The notes beneath the pieces are model-generated. The model made no database searches. It was not told the DNA's origin and saw nothing but the letters and a program-made list of their open reading frames with translations. DNA of 64,000 nucleotides, taken from the NCBI GenBank assembly GCA_044227325.1, contig JBGAFI010000006.1, forward strand, positions 186,001-250,000, written 5' to 3'. The translations under genes were made by a program, and so were the position numbers. The DNA is from PFJX01 sp044227325 (lineage in GTDB: Bacteria; Pseudomonadota; Gammaproteobacteria; Burkholderiales; Thiobacillaceae). The first letter of the stretch is position 1. Each line of letters starts with the position of its first letter. This document shows, in pieces, positions 55,887 through 63,865 of this stretch.

Positions 55887-56501
55887 ATGAAGCCCGATAT
55901 CGACTGGATCGAAAAACGCCAGGCGCTGAGAACCGACGCGGCCAGGATGCTTTCCCACTTGTCCCCAGCGGAAACTGCGGCTCAGCCTGAAGCGGTCATG
56001 CTGCATGAACTCCTTGTCCACAAAGTGGAACTGGAGATGCAGATTGAGGAATTGCGCCGGGCGCATGCAGAGATGGAAGCGGCGCGGGACCATTATGCGG
56101 AATTCTATGAACGGGCTCCGATCGGCTACATCAGCCTGGACCGGGAGTGCTTGATCGATGAAATCAACCTGACCGGCGCCGAATTGCTGGGCGCGGAGCG
56201 CGGCAAACTGGCCCATCGCCGGTTTTCCATGTTTGTCGCGCCCCGGGACAGGGATCGCTGGGACGCGGAGTTCGTGGGCCTGATGAAAGATTTCCCATTC
56301 GAGAAGCGAACCCTGGTGCTCGAGATGGTGCGTGCCGACAACGCCGCCCTGCGCGCTTATCTGGACTGCCGGCGGCCGCGCTCGGCGGATGGCGTCCCGA
56401 GGCTTCGTCTCAGCCTGTTCGATATCGGAAAAATCGAGCAGGCCAAATCGGAAACCGACACACCGCCCCCGGATCTCGGGCCGAAAAACTTGGGGGCCTG
56501 A
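55887..56501 (+). CDS. stand-alone PAS-domain protein
   Basis: A 204-aa protein: an N-terminal helical part with the HELLVHKVELEMQIEELRRA motif common to PAS-GGDEF sensors, a PAS domain (YAEFYERAPIGYISLDRE, then INLTGAELLGAERGKL) and a short tail, with no output domain. AGGAG lies eight bases before ATG 55887. It may act as a sensor partner, or be the remaining N-terminal part of a longer enzyme. Confidence 0.78.
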   Translation: MKPDIDWIEKRQALRTDAARMLSHLSPAETAAQPEAVMLHELLVHKVELEMQIEELRRAHAEMEAARDHYAEFYERAPIGYISLDRECLIDEINLTGAELLGAERGKLAHRRFSMFVAPRDRDRWDAEFVGLMKDFPFEKRTLVLEMVRADNAALRAYLDCRRPRSADGVPRLRLSLFDIGKIEQAKSETDTPPPDLGPKNLGA

Positions 56502-56589
56502 AATGACGGAACGGGCGCATTCCGACGCCCGCGCGCCCCTTCAGGCCCATTTGACGGTCGCCCATCGCCGGCCGCCCATCGTTTGCCGC

Positions 56590-56781
56590 TCATCGTTTGC
56601 CACCATTCCCGCTGATATTTTCAAGCGCGTCGAATCCCAGCTTTACCGCCGCCGGGACGGCGTCGCTGCCCTTGGCGTGGCGCTCGGCCCGCACGAGCAT
56701 CGGCGTCGGCTTCGTCGAGAAAACCTGAACCTCGCATGCGGGTTGCCCGGAGCCGTTTTCGGTGCCCGGCTCCACCTTCAC
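56590..56781 (-). CDS. small protein, possibly a decayed HPF/RaiA-like gene
   Basis: The frame (KVEPGTENGSGQPACEVQVF, then PMLVRAERHAKGSDAVPAAV, then KLGFDALENI) resembles the second half of short ribosome-hibernation factors (a Cys-x-Val strand, then a DAV..A.D.L helix), but the match is weak. The frame is open back to the stop of the DUF1840 gene in the same register, without an ATG. A remnant or a GTG-started small gene are both possible. Confidence 0.35.
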   Translation of the reverse strand: MKVEPGTENGSGQPACEVQVFSTKPTPMLVRAERHAKGSDAVPAAVKLGFDALENISGNGGKR

Positions 56782-56865
56782 TTCATCGAGGCGCGACGCG
56801 GCCCACGACGCGGCCCGCTCTCGCGCCGATCCCGCGCCGTGGCTTGAGCCGCCCCGGATGACGGC

Positions 56866-57162
56866 TTATTTCCACATCACGTAGGTTTTCGCCTTGGCTG
56901 CGGCGTCGAGCAACGCGATCAGCGGCAGGGCGCGATGGGACAGGCTGACCGCCGGCTCCTCCGCGCGCGTGTCCGTCGCGGGCGAGGCCGCTTTCTCCGC
57001 CTCGATGGCGCTGGTCAGGCTGCTCAGCGCGGCGGGGACATCCTCGGCCACAATCGCGCCGGGCACGCTGGCGCTGTGTCCCATCATCTTCAGCAGGGCG
57101 AGGGCCACATCCCCGAAGAAGGTGATGTCGGCGTAGGCATTGGTCGAAAAAGTCACCAGCAT
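56866..57162 (-). CDS. DUF1840 family protein
   Basis: A 98-aa protein with the DUF1840 pattern: MLVTFSTNAYADITFFGDV, LLKMMGHSASVPGAIVAEDV, and the end AKAKTYVMWK. The family is restricted to proteobacteria, mainly beta, and its function is unknown. Confidence 0.87.
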   Translation of the reverse strand: MLVTFSTNAYADITFFGDVALALLKMMGHSASVPGAIVAEDVPAALSSLTSAIEAEKAASPATDTRAEEPAVSLSHRALPLIALLDAAAKAKTYVMWK

Positions 57163-57239
57163 GGAAACCCCTCAAGCACGTATCGGCGCCCATGCCGCGC
57201 TCGCGCGACATGGGGATTCCACTCCAAATGGACGCCTTG

Positions 57240-57956
57240 TCACTCCGCGACATGCAGCTCGACACGGCGGTTCCGGTAACGTCCGTCCATCGTGCCGTTG
57301 GTGGCGACGAAACTGTTTTCGCCCCAGGCCGCGGTCTTCAAGGTGTCGGCCGGAACGCCCCTGTCGATCAGAAAAGCCTTGACCGACTGGGCGCGGCGTT
57401 CCGACAACTTGAGATTGTAGGCGTCAGGCCCCGTGCTGTCGGTATAGCCGTCGACCTGGGTAAGCGGGAAGCTGGCGGAACGGAGGTCTTGCACGGCCTG
57501 ATTCAGGATGGATTCCGCCCCGGGAAGCAGTTTGTCCGAGTCGAATTCGAAATTGACGTCTTCCAGAACCAGCGGATGGCCCTTCGCCAATATGACGGCC
57601 GGCGCCGGCGCCGGCGCTACGGCGACCGAGGGCGCTGGCGTGGCGACGGGCAAGGCCGCCGGGACAGGCGCCACGACCGGTGTCATGACCGGCTCCGGAG
57701 CGGGCGCCACAACCGGCGCGGCGACCGGGGCCGACTTCGTGGCGACGGTGGCCGGCGCCGGAACCGGACAAGGCTTGCCGAGCAGTTCCCTGCCCGGACA
57801 GCCGATGGTCCGGTATTCCTCGTAATCGGTGGTGAAGCCGGTCGGACTGGCTCGATTGGTGGGGTTGTAAAAAGGCTTGGTCTCCGCCCGGACGGGGACG
57901 ATCCCGCTGAAAACCAGGCTGGAAGTGGCGGTCACGACGAATAGCATGCGGTTCAT
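57240..57956 (-). CDS. OmpA-family peptidoglycan-binding protein
   Basis: A 238-aa exported protein: signal peptide (ending VRAET), a small Cys pair region (IGCPGRELLGKPC), a Pro/Ala/Val-rich linker of about 60 residues, and an OmpA C-terminal domain (VNFEFDSDKLLPGAESILNQ, GYTDSTGPDAYNLKLSERRA, RNRRVELHV) that binds diaminopimelate in peptidoglycan. GAGGAG precedes ATG 57956. A stress-element copy lies 184 bp upstream. Probably tethers an envelope structure. Confidence 0.92.
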   Translation of the reverse strand: MNRMLFVVTATSSLVFSGIVPVRAETKPFYNPTNRASPTGFTTDYEEYRTIGCPGRELLGKPCPVPAPATVATKSAPVAAPVVAPAPEPVMTPVVAPVPAALPVATPAPSVAVAPAPAPAVILAKGHPLVLEDVNFEFDSDKLLPGAESILNQAVQDLRSASFPLTQVDGYTDSTGPDAYNLKLSERRAQSVKAFLIDRGVPADTLKTAAWGENSFVATNGTMDGRYRNRRVELHVAE

Positions 57957-58116
57957 TTTCTTCTCCTCGATCGGAGTACGGAAACGGTTGCCGATGGCGC
58001 TCGGCAAGACCCGGTATCGACACGGACGCCCGCTTGCCAACTTCGCGACCCGGCCCGTGGAGGTGGGACGAATCCAGCGGCGGACGCCTGGCAAGGCGGG
58101 TTGACACCTTGACGTC

Positions 58117-58161
58117 AGCCTGATCGGGAATGCCCGATGCGTCGGTACGCTGACGCACATA
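58117..58161 (-). promoter_or_regulatory. stress-regulon promoter element, ompA-like copy
   Basis: Dyad TGTGCG-TCAG-CGTACC (in 58141-58161, minus strand), then 18 nt, then CAGGCT as -10. The OmpA-family start is 184 bp downstream, leaving a long leader. Confidence 0.7.
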
Positions 58162-58200
58162 GTCCGGAGACGGCCAGCCGTTGTGACGGCGAGCATCGTT

Positions 58201-60702
58201 TCAGGTGGGGAAACACCGCGCGTCGTGCCTATCGCCGGCCAGCAGGCGCGCGAAGTCCTCGGCGGCCAAAGGAGGGCTGAAGTAATAGCCTTGCGCCTCG
58301 TCGCACTGCCGGGCGCGAAGCAAGACGAGCTGTTCCTTCGTTTCCAAGCCCTCGGCGACGACCCGATGCCTGAGGTTCTTGCCCATGTCGATCACCGTGG
58401 CGACGATGGTCGCGTCGTCCGCGTCGCTGGCCATGTCGCGCACGAAGGAGCGGTCGATCTTCAGGGTATCGATGGGAAAGCTTTTCAGATAACTCAGGCT
58501 CGAATAGCCCGTGCCGAAGTCGTCGATGGCCAGCCGCACGCCCATGGCCTTGAGCGCTGCGAGGACCGACGCCGAGGCTTCGGCGTCGTGCATGAGGATG
58601 CTTTCGGTCAACTCCAGTTCCAGCATGTCCGGCGCCAGACCGCTCCGCCGCAGGATCAGCGCGACGCCATCGAGAAAGCCCTTGTGCCTGAACTCCAGCG
58701 CGGAAACGTTGACCGCCACGGGCACGGCGGGCAGGCCGGCATCCAGCCAGCTCCGGGTTTGCCGACAGGCTTCGCCCAGCACCCAGCGGCCGAGCGGGAC
58801 GATGAGGCCGCACTCTTCCGCGACCGACACGGACTGATCCGGGTTGATCAGGCCGTGCTCCGGATCGAGCCAGCGGACCAGGGCCTCGGCGCCGGTCATC
58901 GCGCCCGAGACAAGATCGATCTTGGGCTGGTAATGCAGCAGCAACTCTCCCGCCTTCAAGGCGCGGCGCAGACCGTTTTCCACGGCCCGGCGACGGATCG
59001 CGCGGGTGTTCATGTCGACCCGGAAGAACTGGTAGTTGTTGCGTCCGCTGGCCTTGGCGTGAAACATGGCGGTGTCCGCGTTTTGCATCAAGGTATCCAG
59101 GGTGGTGCCATCGTCCGGATAGATGCCGATGCCGATGCTCGAGTTGACGTGGATCTCGTGCCCGCCGATCAGGTGCGGCGGGGCGAGCGCGGCGCGCAAC
59201 TTTTCCGCGACGTCGGCCGCGTCCTGCGCGTGCTCGATCCGGGGCAGCAGGATCACGAACTCGTCGCCGCCCTGGCGGCAGACGGTGTCGGTGGCGCGCA
59301 CCGCCGCCGACAACCGGCCCGCGACCGATTGCAGCAACAGGTCGCCCACGGCATGCCCCAGCGAGTCGTTGATGTGCTTGAAATCGTCCATATCCAGGAA
59401 CAGCAGCGCGACCTGTCCGCGCTGCCGGCGCGCCAGGCCGATGGCCTGGGCCAGGCGCTCGGTCAGCAAGACCCGGTTGGGCAGACCGGTGAGGAAGTCG
59501 TGATGGGCCATATGGGCCATCTTCGACGCGATGGCGCGCGATCCGCTGACGTCGTGGAAGACGATCACCGCGCCCGCGACCCGGCCGTTCCTGTCGTGGA
59601 TGGGCGCGGCGGTATCCTCGATCGCCAGCTCGGAGCCGTCGCGGCCGATCAACACGCAGTCCGCGGCCAGCTCCACGGGCTTGTCCTCGGCCATGGCGCG
59701 TAGCGCCGGATTCGCGCCGGTCTGGCGCGTCACGCCGTCGACGATCTTGAATACTTCCGCGAGCGGCTGACCCGACGCGGCCTCGCGCGACCAGCCGGTC
59801 ATCGTCTCCGCCACCAGATTCAGATAGGTCACCTTGCCCTGGAGGTCGGTGGTCAACACGGCGTCGCCGATGGAGTTGAGCGTCACCTGGGCGCGCTCCT
59901 TTTCCTCGAACAAGGCGGCTTCCGCCGCTTTGCGTTCGCCGATGTCCTCGACCGTTTGCAGCAGGCCGAACGACTTGTCGCCGTCGCGCATGACGGCGCC
60001 ATTGACGCGGGTCCAGACAATGCTCCCGTCTTCCCGCAGAAAACGGCATTCGCTCTGGAAGGGACGTTCGCCTCGCGCCGCGCCGCGCCACTCGGCGAGC
60101 ACCCTTTGGCGGTCCTCGGGGTGGATCGCCATGCTCCAGTTCGTCCCCAGTGTCCGCGCGAAATCGAGCCCGGATATCCGGTGATACGCGGCGTTGGTAT
60201 AGACGCATTCGCCTTGGCCGTCGGCGACGAATAGCCCCAGCGGGGAGGCATCGCTCATGGCGCGGAAGCGCGCCTCGCTGCTCCGCAACGCGTCCTGGGC
60301 GGCCTTGCGCTCGATGGCGTAGCGCAGGGCGCGCGGAAACCAGTGCGCGTCGATCCGGCCTTTGGTGAAGTTGTCCCGGGCGCCGTGCCAGACAGCCTGA
60401 CAGGCGATGTCTTCATCGCTCGGCGAACACAGGATCATGATCAGGACCTCCGGCGCGGCTGCGTGGATCCGGTCGAACACCTCGATACCCTGGCCGTCCG
60501 GCAAGCTCAGGTCGAGCAGGATCGCCGTGAACCCCGCGCCCGCCATTTCCGCGCCTGCCAGCCGGGCCAGCGCATCGGCGAGGCAGGTGACCCACGCGAC
60601 GTGGAATGGGCCGTTGTTCGCGCCCGCCAGCGCGGTCCGGATCTGTTCCGCGTCGACGGGGTCGTCCTCGACGAGAAGCAAGCGGGTCGCGGCGTCGTCC
60701 AT
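58201..60702 (-). CDS. response regulator with PAS-PAS-GGDEF-EAL output
   Basis: An 833-aa cytoplasmic c-di-GMP enzyme: REC domain (LLLVEDDP, phospho-Asp in LLDLSLPDG, Lys in NFTKGR), PAS (about 140-265), PAS (about 275-390), GGDEF (RQGGDEF, with inhibitory-site RATD five residues before) and EAL (GAEALVRW, DDFGTGYSS). I chose ATG 60702 with GGGAG upstream. No sensor kinase is adjacent, so it is an orphan regulator. It has no DNA-binding domain, so it is not the activator of the stress element. Confidence 0.92.
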   Translation of the reverse strand: MDDAATRLLLVEDDPVDAEQIRTALAGANNGPFHVAWVTCLADALARLAGAEMAGAGFTAILLDLSLPDGQGIEVFDRIHAAAPEVLIMILCSPSDEDIACQAVWHGARDNFTKGRIDAHWFPRALRYAIERKAAQDALRSSEARFRAMSDASPLGLFVADGQGECVYTNAAYHRISGLDFARTLGTNWSMAIHPEDRQRVLAEWRGAARGERPFQSECRFLREDGSIVWTRVNGAVMRDGDKSFGLLQTVEDIGERKAAEAALFEEKERAQVTLNSIGDAVLTTDLQGKVTYLNLVAETMTGWSREAASGQPLAEVFKIVDGVTRQTGANPALRAMAEDKPVELAADCVLIGRDGSELAIEDTAAPIHDRNGRVAGAVIVFHDVSGSRAIASKMAHMAHHDFLTGLPNRVLLTERLAQAIGLARRQRGQVALLFLDMDDFKHINDSLGHAVGDLLLQSVAGRLSAAVRATDTVCRQGGDEFVILLPRIEHAQDAADVAEKLRAALAPPHLIGGHEIHVNSSIGIGIYPDDGTTLDTLMQNADTAMFHAKASGRNNYQFFRVDMNTRAIRRRAVENGLRRALKAGELLLHYQPKIDLVSGAMTGAEALVRWLDPEHGLINPDQSVSVAEECGLIVPLGRWVLGEACRQTRSWLDAGLPAVPVAVNVSALEFRHKGFLDGVALILRRSGLAPDMLELELTESILMHDAEASASVLAALKAMGVRLAIDDFGTGYSSLSYLKSFPIDTLKIDRSFVRDMASDADDATIVATVIDMGKNLRHRVVAEGLETKEQLVLLRARQCDEAQGYYFSPPLAAEDFARLLAGDRHDARCFPT

Positions 60703-60826
60703 CTTTCGTCTCCCATGTTCAGATGAACGACGCGCTGTCATGGCGCGGCCCGGTGGCGATCACTTGGTCGAGTGGGGTGTTCATCGTGAGTCTTGCCGCC
60801 GTTCCGGGCTCGACGGGAAATATCGC

Positions 60827-61030
60827 TCAGGCATCCTTGACGCGCAGGCGTCCTTCCCAGCCGCAGCTCTGCCATTGGCAGCGGAAGCGGTGGACCGGCG
60901 AGAATTGGTTTATGAACCGGTCCAGCGACTGGCGTTGCACCCGGGACACCGGGCCGGCGCAGCGGGGGCATCGGTACTCGGGCATGGCCGTGCGATCGCC
61001 GCCGGGCGCGTCGGAAGCGGCCGCGTTCAT
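60827..61030 (-). CDS. small zinc-ribbon protein
   Basis: A 67-aa protein with a four-Cys zinc ribbon: YRCPRCAGPVSRVQRQSLDR, then RFRCQWQSCGWEGRL. The layout CPxC..R..IDRF....RFxC..C.W.G is shared with the membrane protein at 61961. Its ATG overlaps the stop of the 79-aa gene (ATGA). Likely third gene of a csbD-led transcript. Confidence 0.78.
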   Translation of the reverse strand: MNAAASDAPGGDRTAMPEYRCPRCAGPVSRVQRQSLDRFINQFSPVHRFRCQWQSCGWEGRLRVKDA

Positions 61031-61266
61031 GGCCTCGACGGCGCCAGGCCGGCGTCGCCCGCGGGCATCCCGGTGTCCGCGTCGGCCGCGCATGGCATTG
61101 GCGCGGCGATGTTCGCCGCCACGCCGCCTCCTGCATTTTCCGAGGGGGCCGCCACCGATTGCCGCCGCGCCCAATCGCGGAGGTGGCGCGTCCTATTGAA
61201 GGCGAAGCCGGTAACGGCGAGGCCGGCGGGGATCGGCGCCGGGAGGTGGCGGGTATAGGTTGTCAT
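61027..61266 (-). CDS. small protein of unknown function (79 aa)
   Basis: AAGGAG lies eight bases before ATG 61266 and the stop is coupled to the zinc-ribbon gene, which supports a real gene. The protein is basic at its start (RTRHLRDWARRQS) and Ala/Gly-rich afterwards; no domain or family is recognised. The gap to the csbD stop is 80 bp. Confidence 0.65.
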   Translation of the reverse strand: MTTYTRHLPAPIPAGLAVTGFAFNRTRHLRDWARRQSVAAPSENAGGGVAANIAAPMPCAADADTGMPAGDAGLAPSRP

Positions 61267-61346
61267 GCTTGCTGCTCCTTCAAATAGCGCCGGTTCCGGC
61301 GACCGGGTCGCCGAGGCCGGGGCGATGCCGACGCAGGTCGGCCGGT

Positions 61347-61571
61347 TCAGGATGAACGCTTGGCAAGGTGGTCCTTGTTGCGCTCTTCAAACCCCTTGAT
61401 CTGCTGCTCGGCTTCGTCCTTGGTGATGCCATAGGCCTCTTGGAGCTTGCCCATCAATTCGACGCGCTTGCCGCCGATCACATCGAGGTGATCGTCGGTG
61501 AGCTTGCCCCAGCGGGCTCTCACCTTGCCTTTGAATTGCTTCCAGTTGCCCTCGGCGATATCCCAGTTCAT
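61347..61571 (-). CDS. csbD: CsbD-family stress protein
   Basis: A 74-aa protein of the CsbD family: MNWDIAEGNWKQFKGKVRAR, WGKLTDDHLDVIGGKRVELM, then EAEQQIKGFEERN. CsbD is a general-stress protein in Bacillus and widespread in proteobacteria. AAGGAG precedes the ATG. A stress-element copy lies 158 bp upstream. Confidence 0.94.
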   Translation of the reverse strand: MNWDIAEGNWKQFKGKVRARWGKLTDDHLDVIGGKRVELMGKLQEAYGITKDEAEQQIKGFEERNKDHLAKRSS

Positions 61572-61705
61572 TTCCAACTCCTTGTGCGCGAACCCGGGGG
61601 CGGAATGGCCGACCGGACATCCTCTGGCCAGCGCGCCGCGCATCGTCGACGGTCGTCGCGTGCGGCGCGGTGGACGGATTCCATGGAAATCCAGGATGCG
61701 GCATC

Positions 61706-61750
61706 AGGCTAATCCGGAGGGTGAGCCCGGTCTGTACGCTGCCGTACAAA
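61706..61750 (-). promoter_or_regulatory. stress-regulon promoter element, csbD copy
   Basis: Dyad TGTACG-GCAG-CGTACA (in 61730-61750, minus strand), a perfect 6-bp inverted repeat, then 18 nt, then TAGCCT as -10. It lies back to back with the copy at 61842. Confidence 0.8.
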
Positions 61751-61841
61751 TGCGCGCAGGACGGCGACGCGGGCGGGAAGGCGGCTTCCCGGGGCGCGGG
61801 CCGGGCGCTTGGGTGGGGACACGGAGCAAGGCGTTTCCCCG

Positions 61842-61886
61842 TATGTACGACAGCGCACGGAAATGGACCGGGCATTGGCCAACAAT
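61842..61886 (+). promoter_or_regulatory. stress-regulon promoter element, zinc-ribbon copy
   Basis: Dyad TGTACG-ACAG-CGCACG (in 61842-61862), then 18 nt, then AACAAT as -10. The zinc-ribbon membrane gene starts 98 bp downstream. The rest of 61572-61960 has no gene. Confidence 0.72.
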
Positions 61887-61960
61887 GGCCGGGACGGTCG
61901 GTTTCCAGACCGTGGCCAGCCGCGATCCCGGTGTGCCGGCCAATTTGAAACGAGGAGCCA

Positions 61961-62401
61961 ATGATGCGGGATACACCCTACACACCCGTCACGGCGGTCG
62001 CCCGACCGCTCGCCTATGGCCGGGTCGGCGCTTCGTCCGGGCACACTTGCCCGGTCTGCGGGGAGCGTCGCGTGAGCCAGATTCCCCGCCGGGTCATCGA
62101 CCGTTTCCTGGGGAGCTTCACCAAGCTTCGGCGCTTTCATTGCCCGAACTGCCATTGGCAGGGAAATCTGCCGGTACGCGGCAAGACCGGGGCGGTCCTG
62201 GTCAAGCCTCCGAAGACCCTCCTTGACGGGTTGCTGGTCGCCGTGCTCGTCGCCATCCTGATAAGCCTGGTGACGATGACGAGCATGTTCGCCATGGCAT
62301 GGTTCGACGGCCAATTCGAAAGCCACGCCGACGCGCGCGCCCGGCAAGCGGTGTCGGATCTCCCCGCGCTCCCGATCAGGCGGGACCCGCCCGCGCGTTG
62401 A
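61961..62401 (+). CDS. zinc-ribbon protein with one membrane helix
   Basis: A 146-aa protein: zinc ribbon (HTCPVCGERRVSQIPRRVID, then RRFHCPNCHWQG), then a transmembrane helix (LLVAVLVAILISLVTMTSMF) and a short tail. The ribbon is paralogous to the 67-aa protein at 60827. GAGGAG precedes the paired ATGs (61961, 61964). Its position divergent from csbD, each with its own stress element, suggests they work together. Function unknown. Confidence 0.78.
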   Translation: MMRDTPYTPVTAVARPLAYGRVGASSGHTCPVCGERRVSQIPRRVIDRFLGSFTKLRRFHCPNCHWQGNLPVRGKTGAVLVKPPKTLLDGLLVAVLVAILISLVTMTSMFAMAWFDGQFESHADARARQAVSDLPALPIRRDPPAR

Positions 62402-62464
62402 GAGGAACGCGCGGGGGCGATGCATGGAAGGCGACATGCCGTTCTCCCGCCCGCCCCCAAAAGC

Positions 62465-62489
62465 AGACGGCCCCGAGGGGCCGTCTTTT
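62465..62489. terminator. terminator between convergent genes
   Basis: A perfect 10-bp stem AGACGGCCCC / GGGGCCGTCT with a 2-nt loop and TTTT on the plus strand. It is likely to serve the zinc-ribbon gene and possibly the converging crystallin-type gene. Confidence 0.85.
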
Positions 62490-62538
62490 CCGTCTACCGC
62501 GATGATGCGTCAGGGGCGAGGGCGCTCAGACATGCAGG

Positions 62539-63480
62539 TCAAACACGAGGCTCGCCCCGCTCGTTGACGGTCACGGTGGCGCCCGGGTTCTCGGTGGTCT
62601 GGATGCGATGCTCCTGGCCGCGGAAGTTGTAGGTGACATCCCAGTATTCCGGACGGGCATAGCGGGTCGTGTTGGCGCAATGCTGGACGTCCTGGGTGGA
62701 CACCTGTCGTTCGTCGCGGTCGCGGCCGAGGTTGGCCCCCACCACGGCGCCCGCCACCGCGCCACCGGCCGTGGCGAGATCCCTGCCGCCGCCGGCGCCG
62801 ACCTGGTGTCCCAGGATGCCGCCGATCAAGGCGCCGACGATGGCGCCGGGCGCGTTGGAAGCGCGCTTGTTCTGAACGACCTGCTCATGTTCGACCCAGC
62901 ATCGCTGCTCCGGCGGTCCGACCACCGCGTGCACCGAGGTCACGTTCGCTTCATAGGTCCGTTCGTTATAACGCCGGTGATAGTCGTAGGCGGCGACGGG
63001 GGCGGGCAGATAGGGATTGCCGCCGCGGTGCTCGTCGTGGTCCCGACGCGGGTCTTCCATGGCGCCGGAGTTGGGGAGATAGGGATTGCGGTTGCCCCGC
63101 TCGTCGTCATGGCGACGCGGGTCTTGCGCGGCGGGCGCGGACATGGCGCCGTAGCCGAAGGGGTTGCCGCTCATGATCCGGACCGATGAAACACGGTCGT
63201 TCAACCCCATCGCGGTCAGGGACGGATACTGGCCCGGACGCAGAACGACGCAACGGCCGGCGTACTCGGCGTCCTCGCAAACCTGCCACCAGTCGCGATC
63301 GACCACGACCGAGGAGGCGCGGTCGTTGAAGCCGACGCGCTTGAAATTGGGAACCTGCTGCTCGGTGTTGAAGGAACGGCCCTTGAAGCCATCGTGTTCA
63401 TAAAAGGTGACTTCGGCGGCCGCGTGCGTGGCGAAAGCCGCGCCGGCCAGCAACAAGGCGTTTCTCAATACTGCATTCAT
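62539..63480 (-). CDS. beta/gamma-crystallin plus glycine-zipper protein
   Basis: A 313-aa exported protein. After a signal peptide (ending ATHAAA) come two crystallin Greek-key motifs (VTFYEHDGFKGRSFNTEQQV, then WWQVCEDAEYAGRCVVLRPG, RVSSVRIM), a charged linker with two similar NPYLP repeats, and a C-terminal glycine-zipper 2TM domain (APGAIVGALIGGILGHQVGA, then AGAVVGANLGRDRD) ending in the RcpA/YmgG-like YNFRGQEHRIQTTENPG. AGGAG precedes the ATG. Stress-element copy 103 bp upstream. Probably an outer-membrane stress protein. Confidence 0.87.
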   Translation of the reverse strand: MNAVLRNALLLAGAAFATHAAAEVTFYEHDGFKGRSFNTEQQVPNFKRVGFNDRASSVVVDRDWWQVCEDAEYAGRCVVLRPGQYPSLTAMGLNDRVSSVRIMSGNPFGYGAMSAPAAQDPRRHDDERGNRNPYLPNSGAMEDPRRDHDEHRGGNPYLPAPVAAYDYHRRYNERTYEANVTSVHAVVGPPEQRCWVEHEQVVQNKRASNAPGAIVGALIGGILGHQVGAGGGRDLATAGGAVAGAVVGANLGRDRDERQVSTQDVQHCANTTRYARPEYWDVTYNFRGQEHRIQTTENPGATVTVNERGEPRV

Positions 63481-63559
63481 GTATTTCTCCTGGAGGGCGT
63501 GAGGGGAATAAACCGGGCATGGGGAAATCCGATCCCGGAGTTCGAAATATCGGAAGGCC

Positions 63560-63604
63560 ATGCTGGCGCGCCGTCGAGCCGGAGTCTGTGCGGGTCCGAA
63601 CATA
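63560..63604 (-). promoter_or_regulatory. stress-regulon promoter element, crystallin copy
   Basis: Dyad TGTTCG-GACC-CGCACA (in 63584-63604, minus strand), then 18 nt, then CAGCAT as -10. The remaining part of 63481-63865 has no gene. Confidence 0.68.
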
Positions 63605-63724
63605 GCGGGTGCTTTGCGCATCCCCGGCGCGGCGGAGGGCGGGAAATCCGGCGAGCGGGGCGTTGCCGCCCCCTCAAGGCGGCGACGAATGGATGCCAAG
63701 GCGCGACGCGAAGAAATTTTCGCC

Positions 63725-63769
63725 TGTGTTCGCCAACGCACTGAATCGGCCTGGGCATGTGCCTATGTT
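63725..63769 (+). promoter_or_regulatory. stress-regulon promoter element, lipoprotein copy
   Basis: Dyad TGTTCG-CCAA-CGCACT (in 63725-63745), then 18 nt, then TATGTT as -10. The lipoprotein gene starts 120 bp downstream. Divergent from the crystallin copy. Confidence 0.68.
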
Positions 63770-63865
63770 GCTTGCTTATCGGTTCGATCTCTCCGGTTGA
63801 ACCGGTTGGCTCGCGGACATCACGATGGTCGCCGCGTCATCCATCTCCACCATGAAGGACTTCCC

